Assembly (NCBI GenBank): GCA_041600735.1
Contig: JBFIJN010000123.1
Coordinates: 1 to 18,828, forward strand
DNA from: Paraliomyxa sp041600735
GTDB taxonomy: Bacteria > Myxococcota_A > Polyangia > Nannocystales > Nannocystaceae
DNA: 18,828 bases
Direction: 5' to 3'
Shown here in pieces: positions 6,848-13,490 of this stretch; positions within the stretch are counted from its first letter, which is position 1, and each line of letters begins with the position of its first letter. The notes beneath the pieces were generated by a model. That model saw nothing but the letters and a program-made list of their open reading frames with translations. It had not been told where the DNA came from and did not search any database. Both the position numbers and the translations under genes were made by a program.

Positions 6848-9055
6848 ATGGCAAGTCGCGATGATGATGAGGAGCTCTACGAGCTGCACACGAGCGATGG
6901 CCGCGTCGTTCGCATCGATCCAGATCTCACCGAGGCCGAGCTCGAGGCGGAGCTGCGCGCGATCGGATGGAAGCGCGCGGCCGGGCCCGAGCCCGAGCAT
7001 GCACCGCCATTCCGCTCCCCGGGCCCCGATCGGCCGCATCGGCGCGCCTCCACCGAGGGGGTCCATCGCTCGAGCCTGCCCACCCACCGCGCGTTCGACC
7101 ACGTCCTCATCATCGTGTTCGAGAACCAGTTTCGCAGCTACGTGCTCGAGAACGAGTACATGCGACGGCTCGCGGGGCAGGGCATCGATCTCAGCCGCTA
7201 CTTCGGGGTCATGCACCCCTCGCAGCCCAACTACATCGCCACGATCGCGGGCGAGCTGTGCGGGGTGGACCACGACGAGCTGATCGAGCCGCTGCTGCCG
7301 CAGCGCACGCTGGTCGATCTCATCGAAGAGTCGCCCTCGCACCTGCGCTGGAAGGCGTACATGGAGAGCTACATCGCGCAGGCGCAGCCGTGGAGCGAGA
7401 CGCTCGCGCCTGCCGACGACAACCCGTACTTCGTCAAGCACAACCCGTTCGCTTCGTTCGAGTCGATCGTGCGCGACCGGGAGCGCTGGGCGAAGATCGA
7501 GTCGGAGTCTGCGCTGTTCTCGGACCTGCTCAACGGTACGTTCCCCGAGGTCGCATGGTTCTCGCCCAACATCTGGAACGACGGGCACTACGCCGACGGG
7601 ACCAGCGAAGAGCTGAACCCGCGCTGCAAGCTCGTGCATCAGGCGGCGACCTGGCTCGAGGGGTTCTTCGCGCGCCTGCGGTTTCCTGGCCAGCGCACCT
7701 CGGCCGGGTCGGCGACCGCACGCGCGCCCTCACACCTGCCGCCGCGCACCCTCGTGGTCGTGACCTTCGACGAGTCCGACTTCGAGGCCCCGAGCGACGA
7801 TCGCAGCACCTACGACGGACCCAACCAAGTCTATACGGTGCTCCTGGGTGACATGATCGAGCCCGCGATCGAGAACGAGGGCTACAACCATTACAGTCTG
7901 CTGCGCACGATCGAGGTGAACTTCGGGCTCGGCTCGCTGCACAAGAACGACGAGGGGGCCAACTACTTCCAGTTCCTGTGGGGGCGGCGCTTCGCGTGGG
8001 GCTGGCCCGAGGCCACGCCGATCGAGCGCGCACGCAGCCTCGCCGCACAGAGCTTCCATGGCGCGGTGTTCGTGGTGGCGGTGGACCCCGACGGGGCGGT
8101 GTTCGTGCGCACGTGGGCCAACCATCGCTGGTCCGCGCCGCGAGCCCTCGGGATCGTCGCGCGTCGAGTCGCGCTCGCGACGACCGCCGACGCGCTCGTG
8201 CTCGTCTACGAAGACCCGCACGAGTTCCTCCGCGTGGTCAGCTACGACGAGCAGCGCGGCTGGGTGCCGGAGGCACGGCCGGTGGTGGCCGAGCCGGTCC
8301 AGGCGTTCACGCTGGCGTCGTTCGATCCCGAGGACACGCGGGTCCACCGCGGTAGCCCCGTGGTCGACGCCAACCAAGAGGTCATGCTCGTCTACCAGAC
8401 GGTGAAGGGCCGCATGGCGTCCAAGCGCTGGCGCGGCGGCGAGCCCACCCATGGCGTGCGCTCGGTGAGCCTCGCGCCGTTCCGCACGCCAGGGCAGATG
8501 ACGCTCGCCGCGCTGGGGGCCTCGCTCTACCTCGTCTATCACAACGATCCCGTGCGTCATCAGCTCGACGTGCTCTCGTACAACACCGAGGCGTTCAACG
8601 CGGTCGAGGGCTACTCGGTCGATGCTTGGTCTCCGTCCGCGTTCCCGGTCTCCACGTTCTCGACGGTCGAGTACCGCGAGGGTGCGCCCGAGCCATGGCT
8701 GCAGCCGTACCTCGCCGGGGCTCCGCTCGCGAGCGCGACCCTCGACGGCGTGCTCCACCTCGTGCACCCGGGCGCGCACGAGGATGCCCTGCTCACCGAG
8801 ACGTTCTCGGTCGCGGGGCTGCTGACCCCGTCCACGAAGGTCACCCCGGGCGGGTCCAGGGTTGGAGGCTACGGCTCGCTCGACGAGGCCGGCTGGGGCC
8901 CGCAGAACCCGATCCAGGGGGCTTGGTGCCCGCCGGATGGCGCACTGGCCCTCGCCGCGAGCGGCGACGCGCTGGTCTTGTTGTTCCAGCGCGAGGCGGG
9001 CGGTCCCGTCGAGCTGTGCGTGGGGAGCTACGGCACCGACGCGAAGGCGAGATGA
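6848..9055 (+). CDS. PF04185-type phosphoesterase with N-terminal 33-residue module and C-terminal propeller-like domain
   Basis: A 735-residue protein. Residues about 82-380 match the phosphoesterase family of phospholipases C and acid phosphatases: FDHVLIIVFENQF (metal-site E92/N93), SQPNY (125-129), FSPNIWNDGHY (238-248), VTFDESD (305-311) and NHYSLLRTIE (347-356). It would hydrolyse phosphate mono- or diesters using bound metal; the substrate is unknown. Residues about 400-735 show recurring strand-rich units such as LVLVYEDP, MLVYQT and LYLVYHND, suggesting a beta-propeller or lectin-like fold. Residues 11-43 are a module shared with two downstream proteins. Most relatives are exported, yet this one has no signal peptide; its N-terminus is acidic. 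It is the first gene of a plus-strand operon, and its stop overlaps the next start by 4 bp (ATGA). Confidence 0.85.
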   Translation: MASRDDDEELYELHTSDGRVVRIDPDLTEAELEAELRAIGWKRAAGPEPEHAPPFRSPGPDRPHRRASTEGVHRSSLPTHRAFDHVLIIVFENQFRSYVLENEYMRRLAGQGIDLSRYFGVMHPSQPNYIATIAGELCGVDHDELIEPLLPQRTLVDLIEESPSHLRWKAYMESYIAQAQPWSETLAPADDNPYFVKHNPFASFESIVRDRERWAKIESESALFSDLLNGTFPEVAWFSPNIWNDGHYADGTSEELNPRCKLVHQAATWLEGFFARLRFPGQRTSAGSATARAPSHLPPRTLVVVTFDESDFEAPSDDRSTYDGPNQVYTVLLGDMIEPAIENEGYNHYSLLRTIEVNFGLGSLHKNDEGANYFQFLWGRRFAWGWPEATPIERARSLAAQSFHGAVFVVAVDPDGAVFVRTWANHRWSAPRALGIVARRVALATTADALVLVYEDPHEFLRVVSYDEQRGWVPEARPVVAEPVQAFTLASFDPEDTRVHRGSPVVDANQEVMLVYQTVKGRMASKRWRGGEPTHGVRSVSLAPFRTPGQMTLAALGASLYLVYHNDPVRHQLDVLSYNTEAFNAVEGYSVDAWSPSAFPVSTFSTVEYREGAPEPWLQPYLAGAPLASATLDGVLHLVHPGAHEDALLTETFSVAGLLTPSTKVTPGGSRVGGYGSLDEAGWGPQNPIQGAWCPPDGALALAASGDALVLLFQREAGGPVELCVGSYGTDAKAR
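6878..6976 (+). repeat. 33-residue module, copy 1 (phosphoesterase N-terminus)
   Basis: Encodes residues 11-43 of the phosphoesterase. It aligns without gaps to two later copies. Shared positions are YE(L/V)H at the start, DGR with a following Arg in the middle, an EA pair opening a helix, and a closing LR-x-(I/M)GW. The predicted layout is two short strands followed by one helix. This copy is the most divergent, with HTSDGRVVRI in place of HLGDGRF(L/M)RV. Confidence 0.8.
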
Positions 9056-10347
9056 GCAGAGCACCCGCGTACCAGCCGCGATTTCCCCCCGGCCCGCTGC
9101 TGCGCGAGATCGCCGATCTCGACGAGCCGCAGGTCGAGGCCGAGCCGGTGCACCGCCTCGCGGGCGCGCGCGTGGTGTTCTTCGATCACGCGCTGCTCGC
9201 CCACGACTTCCCCGAGCTCGAGAGTCGCCGCATCATCGCGCGAGACCCTGCGCTCGCGCGCGCCAGCAAGGCCAAGCAAGCGCAAGGGGTGAGGCGAGTC
9301 GTCGAGGAGTGGCTGCTGCGCAATGCGGCGCTGATGTCGAGGTCGCAGCTCAGCGGAGTCGCGCGGCGCGTGACCAGCCCGATCCACACGACCGGTGAGA
9401 CCGTCACGGCCCATCGACCGCCGCGCTACGGGCGTGCGCTGGTCTCCGCGATCTCCGACACCGAGACCCCGCCGTATCGCGATCGCTGGTACCGCGGCCG
9501 TCCGCGCGGCGTGCTCGATCTCAAGGGGGCAGGGGTCGCGCCGGGCAAGAAGCCGGGGCTCGATGCCTATACCAGCGGGCTCAGCTCGCTCTATCGCATC
9601 CTCTCCGACTTGTTCTATCAGTGGCTGTTCGACGAGATCGCGCGCCGGGCCGCACCACACCTGTGGTCGGTGCCTTCCTATGCGGTGCTGGATCTCGGCT
9701 TCGAGATCCTGAGCGCAGCGCCGGCCCCCGCGGGGATGCAGGTTCGTCGCGCGCATCGTCGGCCCCGCGCTGCGGTCGAGCTGCCCGCGGTCGGCTCGAA
9801 AGAAGAGCTGCTCAAGTTCGAGGTCGAGGCGCTGATCCGCCACTATGGCCTCACTTCGTGCACTTACGGCACCTCGGTTCATGTCAGCGAGAGAGCGGGT
9901 CGCCTCGCGGTCGAGCTGGGGCCGCTGCCGGTCGAGCTCGATGCGCATCGCGAAGGCAAGCTCCGCGCGCGGATGCGAGGACGCGCCGCGCCGCTGCGGT
10001 TCGACGGCGTGAATGTGCAGCTCACCCGCGAGTCGAGCCTCTCGCCGCGTCACGCCCAGCTCGTCGATTTCGGCCACTACTCGGTCCGCGACGCGTTCGA
10101 CTCCCCGCTCACGGGCCTCGCGCGCGACCGATTCCTGCGCATGGGCACCGTGGTGTGGCCGAGCGACCCCCACTTCGTGCAGCCCGATCCCCGGGTCGCG
10201 ATCCCCCAAGCGCAGTACTCGTCTTCGGTCACCAAGCCGTGGGCCTTCGATCTGGCGCTTCGATTTCGGGCCGGGGAGATCACGGGGGACGAGGTTCGCG
10301 AGAGCATCGAGGCTCGGGTGCGCTCTGCGACCGCCGCCTGGGATTGA
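9052..10347 (+). CDS. Uncharacterised protein with SelO-like motifs
   Basis: A 431-residue cytoplasmic protein that I do not recognise with certainty. Two blocks recall the SelO/YdiU protein-AMPylase fold: YGRALV followed by LDLKGAG (155-161) with a downstream helix rich in S/L/Y, and VDFGHYSVRDAFD (338-350), which resembles the SelO block I-D-Y-G-P-(Y/F)-x-F-x-D-A-(Y/F). On this reading K158 would be the nucleotide-binding lysine and D339 the metal-binding aspartate. It is shorter than typical SelO, and the usual N-D-N metal-binding stretch before DYG is not evident. The assignment is therefore a remote-similarity inference. The start ATG at 9052 overlaps the phosphoesterase stop (ATGA), indicating translational coupling. 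No signal peptide or membrane segment is visible. Confidence 0.5.
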   Translation: MSRAPAYQPRFPPGPLLREIADLDEPQVEAEPVHRLAGARVVFFDHALLAHDFPELESRRIIARDPALARASKAKQAQGVRRVVEEWLLRNAALMSRSQLSGVARRVTSPIHTTGETVTAHRPPRYGRALVSAISDTETPPYRDRWYRGRPRGVLDLKGAGVAPGKKPGLDAYTSGLSSLYRILSDLFYQWLFDEIARRAAPHLWSVPSYAVLDLGFEILSAAPAPAGMQVRRAHRRPRAAVELPAVGSKEELLKFEVEALIRHYGLTSCTYGTSVHVSERAGRLAVELGPLPVELDAHREGKLRARMRGRAAPLRFDGVNVQLTRESSLSPRHAQLVDFGHYSVRDAFDSPLTGLARDRFLRMGTVVWPSDPHFVQPDPRVAIPQAQYSSSVTKPWAFDLALRFRAGEITGDEVRESIEARVRSATAAWD

Positions 10348-10349
10348 GG

Positions 10350-10378
10350 TTGCGGCGCTGCGTGGCTCTCGGTAATCT
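10350..10378 (+). promoter_or_regulatory. Candidate internal promoter before the two repeat-tail genes
   Basis: TTGCGG (10350-10355) and TAATCT (10373-10378) are separated by exactly 17 bases in the 71-bp gap after the SelO-like gene. AGGAGA (10403-10408) then precedes the ATG at 10419 by ten bases. This could give the two small repetitive proteins their own expression level. Confidence 0.35.
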
Positions 10379-10418
10379 CGGCGGCGTTCGTTGCAGGTAG
10401 CACAGGAGATCGAAGTCG

Positions 10419-10979
10419 ATGGCCCGAGCACAGGTGTATAGATCGGGAGCGGTTCATGCTGAGATCGGTGCTCGCGCGCGCGCGAGCGCCGAGGCCCTGC
10501 ACCCAGAGGCAGGCGCCGAGGCGGGAACCGAAGTGGGTACCGAGGTCGGAGCCGAGGCTGGCACGGGGGGTCGCAGCCGCGGCGTCTCCTATGAGGTCCA
10601 CCTGGGTGACGGTCGATTCATGCGGGTGCTGGGCGATTTCGACGAGGCCAAGGTGGCCAAGCTCCTGCGCGCGATGGGTTGGTCCCGCGCGACGAGCTCC
10701 ACCGAGGTCGAGACCAGGGCCAGGCGCTCGCGGACCGCCGAGGTGACGGCCGAGGCGACGGCCGAGCCATCGGCGAAGAAGACGACCGCGAAGAAGGCGA
10801 CCGCGAAGAAGACGACCGCGAAGAAGCCTGCCGCGAAGAAGACGACCGCGAAGAAGACGACCGCGAAGAAGCCTGCTGCGAAGAAGCCTGCCGCGAAGAA
10901 GGCGACCGCGAAGAAGCCTGCCGCGAAGAAGACGACCGCGAAGAAGCCTGCCGCCCGCCGTGGCGCTCGCACCACCTGA
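10419..10979 (+). CDS. Module protein with lysine-rich histone H1-like (AKKxx)12 tail
   Basis: A 186-residue protein of unknown function. Residues 1-57 are low-complexity Ala/Glu/Gly. Residues 58-90 are the shared module (YEVH...GDGR...EAKVAKLLR...GW). Residues 91-118 are a Ser/Thr/Arg/Glu linker. Residues 119-178 are twelve pentapeptides AKKTT, AKKAT or AKKPA, followed by ARRGARTT. Such tails occur in histone H1-like and other nucleic-acid-binding bacterial proteins, so binding to DNA, RNA or another polyanion is plausible. The tail could equally be a charged tether. The start ATG at 10419 has AGGAGA ten bases upstream. The next gene begins 13 bp after the stop, and its ribosome site overlaps this stop, so the two are probably co-translated. 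No signal peptide is present. Confidence 0.85.
   Translation: MARAQVYRSGAVHAEIGARARASAEALHPEAGAEAGTEVGTEVGAEAGTGGRSRGVSYEVHLGDGRFMRVLGDFDEAKVAKLLRAMGWSRATSSTEVETRARRSRTAEVTAEATAEPSAKKTTAKKATAKKTTAKKPAAKKTTAKKTTAKKPAAKKPAAKKATAKKPAAKKTTAKKPAARRGARTT
10590..10688 (+). repeat. 33-residue module, copy 2
   Basis: Encodes residues 58-90 of the lysine-tail protein. It is very close to copy 3: both have HLGDGRF, an EAKVA helix start and a GWS ending. It is preceded by a glycine-rich hinge (GTGGRSRG) after low-complexity sequence. Confidence 0.85.
10773..10952 (+). repeat. 15-bp coding tandem repeat array (12 units)
   Basis: Twelve near-identical 15-base units built on gcgaagaag plus acgacc, gcgacc or cctgcc variants encode the (AKKxx)12 tail. 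Units keep the reading frame, so copy-number changes by slippage or recombination would alter tail length without breaking the protein. Confidence 0.95.
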
Positions 10980-10992
10980 GGAGCTTCCGATC

Positions 10993-12102
10993 ATGGCCAA
11001 GCCGCACCCCCTCGATGGCACATACTCGTACTTCGACAGCCAGCTCGCGATCACGGTGCAAGGGCCGTCGGTCTACGAGCTCTACGGGGAGCGGTATACG
11101 GGTCGCTTCACGTTCACCGGCACATACAGCGTGCAGCTGGAGCAGGGCATCCGCTACTACTGGCCGGTACTGAGCGGCACGATCAACCCGCTCACGCTGA
11201 GCACGAACCCGGAGGTCGTCGGGTACGAGGTCGGCTTCGTGATCTTCTCGCCCAACGTGCGCAAGCCCGATCCCAACCATGGCAGCAAGGATCTGTCGCG
11301 CTTCATCGACGCGTGGGCGGGGTTCGGGACCCCGGATCCCGCCACCGGCAAGGTGGTGAACCTCCAGCTGCGCTTCGTCAACGTGACGTTCGCTCCCAAC
11401 AGCTGGGCGGGATTCACCTGGCAGCCCACGTGGAACGACTTTGGTGCGCGCAGCTACATCCGCATGCCGGGGGGCTCGGGCGCGTCGGCGTCGCGCTCCT
11501 CGGCCGAGGCCAGGGCGTCGGCCGAGGCGTACTCGACCGAGCAGGCCTCGACGGAGCACTCGTCGCCCGAGCACTCGTCGGCGGAGACGTACTCGGCCGA
11601 GCCATCTTCCGGCGCGGGCGGCGACGACGGCTACGAGCTACACCTGGGCGATGGTCGCTTCCTACGCGTGGGTGCGGGCTTTAGCGAGGCCAAGGTGGCC
11701 CAGCTGCTGCGCTCGATCGGCTGGTCGGGCGGAGCGTCGTCGTCCTCGCGGGGCGCCGAGATCTCGCGGGTGGCCGAGCTGCATGCCGAGCTGGGGGCCG
11801 AGCTCTCGCGCGCCGCGGAGCTGAGCGGCGGCTCGAGCCTGGGGAACGAGCTCTCGCGCGCGGCCGAGCTGCACGCCGAGCTGGGGACCGAGCTCACCCG
11901 CGCCGCGGAGTACGGCGACGGAGCCGAGCAGGGCGCCGAGCTCGGGTATGCGGCGGAGCTGAGCGCGGAGCTGAGCGCCGAGCTCGGTACTGCCGCGGAG
12001 CACGGCGGGGGTGCGGAGCTGGGGGCCGAGGTGAACAGTGCGGCGGAGCTGAGCGCGGAGCTGAGCGCCGAGCTGGGCTCGGGCGCCGAGCTCGAGGGCT
12101 GA
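10993..12102 (+). CDS. Module protein with N-terminal beta-rich domain and glutamate-rich AEL-repeat tail
   Basis: A 369-residue protein that I do not recognise. Residues 1-158 look like a compact beta-rich domain with many aromatics (GTYSYF, YTGRFTFTGTYSV, WQPTWNDF). Residues 160-213 are an Ala/Ser/Glu/Thr linker ending in Gly/Asp. Residues 214-246 are the shared module. Residues 252-369 are low complexity, built on AEL and AELG units, with 23 Glu, one Asp, five Arg and no Lys. The start is ATG at 10993, supported by GAGGAG about nine bases upstream; an in-frame GTG at 10960 lies inside the preceding gene. The tail is strongly acidic, opposite in charge to the preceding protein's tail. It could be a helical or disordered acidic region, or conceivably a substrate for the convergent radical SAM enzyme. 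No signal peptide is visible. Confidence 0.85.
   Translation: MAKPHPLDGTYSYFDSQLAITVQGPSVYELYGERYTGRFTFTGTYSVQLEQGIRYYWPVLSGTINPLTLSTNPEVVGYEVGFVIFSPNVRKPDPNHGSKDLSRFIDAWAGFGTPDPATGKVVNLQLRFVNVTFAPNSWAGFTWQPTWNDFGARSYIRMPGGSGASASRSSAEARASAEAYSTEQASTEHSSPEHSSAETYSAEPSSGAGGDDGYELHLGDGRFLRVGAGFSEAKVAQLLRSIGWSGGASSSSRGAEISRVAELHAELGAELSRAAELSGGSSLGNELSRAAELHAELGTELTRAAEYGDGAEQGAELGYAAELSAELSAELGTAAEHGGGAELGAEVNSAAELSAELSAELGSGAELEG
11632..11730 (+). repeat. 33-residue module, copy 3
   Basis: Encodes residues 214-246 of the AEL-tail protein. Its key residues are YELH, GDGRF, LRV, EAKVAQLLR and GW. As in copy 2, it sits between a low-complexity linker that ends in glycines and a charged repetitive tail. 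Confidence 0.85.
11949..12074 (+). repeat. Two 36-bp direct repeats at a 90-bp period in the acidic tail
   Basis: Bases 11949-11984 and 12039-12074 are identical over 36 bases and lie exactly 90 bp (30 codons) apart. Both encode AAELSAELSAEL. A second, looser pair encodes RAAELHAELGTEL-type units further upstream. This indicates recent in-frame duplication within the tail. Confidence 0.85.
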
Positions 12103-12119
12103 GCAAGGCCCGCTGCGCG

Positions 12120-13490
12120 CTACGCCTCGTGCCGCGAGGGCGGCGTCACGTAGTCCTCGATCGGCACCTCGCGGCCCGCACCCATCTCCTCGACCACCCG
12201 CGAGACCCGCGGCCGCTCGATCGCGACCGGCCCGCTGCGTGCCCGCTCGGCCTCGTCGCTGCTCTCGCGTATCACCTGCCACAGCCCGTTCGCGAACGGG
12301 AGGTCGGGCGCAGCCGAGACCAGCTCGATGCGCTCGCGCAGGCCCTTGCGCTCCATCTCGAGCGAGCGATGGTGGCAGAACGGGTTGTTGCCCGGCCGGC
12401 CCAGCAGCGGCTCGGAGGTTGCGGTGCAGCCGGCCCGGCACACGTCGGCGTAGTAGCACTCGCGGCAGTAGCCCCACAGATCATCGAGCGTGCGGCGGCG
12501 GATGTATGTGATCTCGGCCGAGCGCTCCCACAGCTTGCGTAGCCCGTGCTCGCGCCAGGAGCCGCCCTGGTTGGTGGGCCCGCCCAGGCTGGGGCAGCCC
12601 TTGATCTCGCCGTTGCTCTCGATGCCGAGCGTGGTCACGCCCGAGGTGCAGCCCGAGTAGTGCCCGCCGCTCTTCTGCAGGAAGCGCAGCTTCTGCTCGT
12701 TGGGGCCGAAGTAGCCGATGTTGTTGCCGGGCAAGAAACGGATGCCGCGCTGGCGGCAGCGGTCGGCGAGATCGTCGAGGATCTCGAACAGCCCGGGGAT
12801 CATGTACGGCTGCAAGATGAGCTCGGGGTGGTCGGCTCCGTTGCCGTGCACCATCGTGAACTGGAGCTGCCAGGCGATCGCGCCGGCCTCGGTGATGCGA
12901 TCGAGCAACGGCGCCAGATCGGGGACGGTGAGCGCGTTGATCTGCGTGTTCACGCCCACGCGCATGCCGGCCGCGCGTGCGTTGGCCACGGCCTCGAACG
13001 CGCGCTTCCAGCTGCCTCGCTTGTTGCGCACGCGATCGTGGTGCGCCTCGAGACCGTCGATCGAGACCGAGCACACCATGAGCCCCGCTTCCTTGGCGGC
13101 CGCGCAGCGCTCGGGGTTGAGGCCCCAGCCGCCGGTGACGATGCTCGAGGCCATCCCGTGCTCGCGGATCGCTCGCACGACCAGGATGAAGTCGTCGCGC
13201 AGGTAGGCCTCGCCGCCGATGAGCGCAACCTCGCCCACGCCCAGCTCCGCGAGCTCGGCCACGAGCCGCAGGGCTTCGTCGGTCGTGAGCTCGTCGGAGC
13301 GCGCGTGGCCAGCCCGCGGCCCGCAGTGCAGGCACTGGTGATCGCACAAGAGCGTGAACTCCCACACCGCGATCGACGGACGCGGGGCGGGACCGCGATC
13401 GGCCTCGGTGAAGCTGCGGTCCTTGGCGGGGGGCAGCGAGCCCACCACGGGAAGTCGGCGTCGGACGTCTTCGAGCGCCACTTCGATCAC
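12120..13490 (-). CDS. Radical SAM/SPASM domain protein, candidate peptide maturase
   Basis: A 456-residue enzyme. The radical SAM cluster motif is CDHQCLHC (C49, C53, C56; CxxxCxxC), followed by IGGEAYL (91-97), the GGE SAM-binding element. The C-terminal SPASM pattern is complete: C281, G-x4-C299, then C342-x2-C345-x5-C351-x3-C355 and C372, which would ligate auxiliary [4Fe-4S] clusters. Enzymes of this build modify peptides or protein side chains (crosslinks, thioethers, epimerisation, tyrosine chemistry) or act in cofactor synthesis; the reaction cannot be read from sequence. The start is GTG at 13490, which overlaps the stop of the PLYGP-repeat gene (GTGA), so translation is probably coupled and that protein is the prime substrate candidate. 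About 75 residues follow the last cysteine. It is convergent with the AEL-tail gene, 17 bp away. Confidence 0.9.
   Translation of the reverse strand: MIEVALEDVRRRLPVVGSLPPAKDRSFTEADRGPAPRPSIAVWEFTLLCDHQCLHCGPRAGHARSDELTTDEALRLVAELAELGVGEVALIGGEAYLRDDFILVVRAIREHGMASSIVTGGWGLNPERCAAAKEAGLMVCSVSIDGLEAHHDRVRNKRGSWKRAFEAVANARAAGMRVGVNTQINALTVPDLAPLLDRITEAGAIAWQLQFTMVHGNGADHPELILQPYMIPGLFEILDDLADRCRQRGIRFLPGNNIGYFGPNEQKLRFLQKSGGHYSGCTSGVTTLGIESNGEIKGCPSLGGPTNQGGSWREHGLRKLWERSAEITYIRRRTLDDLWGYCRECYYADVCRAGCTATSEPLLGRPGNNPFCHHRSLEMERKGLRERIELVSAAPDLPFANGLWQVIRESSDEAERARSGPVAIERPRVSRVVEEMGAGREVPIEDYVTPPSRHEA

Noticed and set aside
10773..10952. Possible CRISPR-like or satellite array
   Set aside because: Units are contiguous, in frame and encode a lysine-rich protein tail, with no unique spacers.
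10960..10992. GTG start at 10960 for the AEL-tail protein
   Set aside because: It lies inside the preceding gene; the ATG at 10993 has a good GAGGAG site at the right distance.
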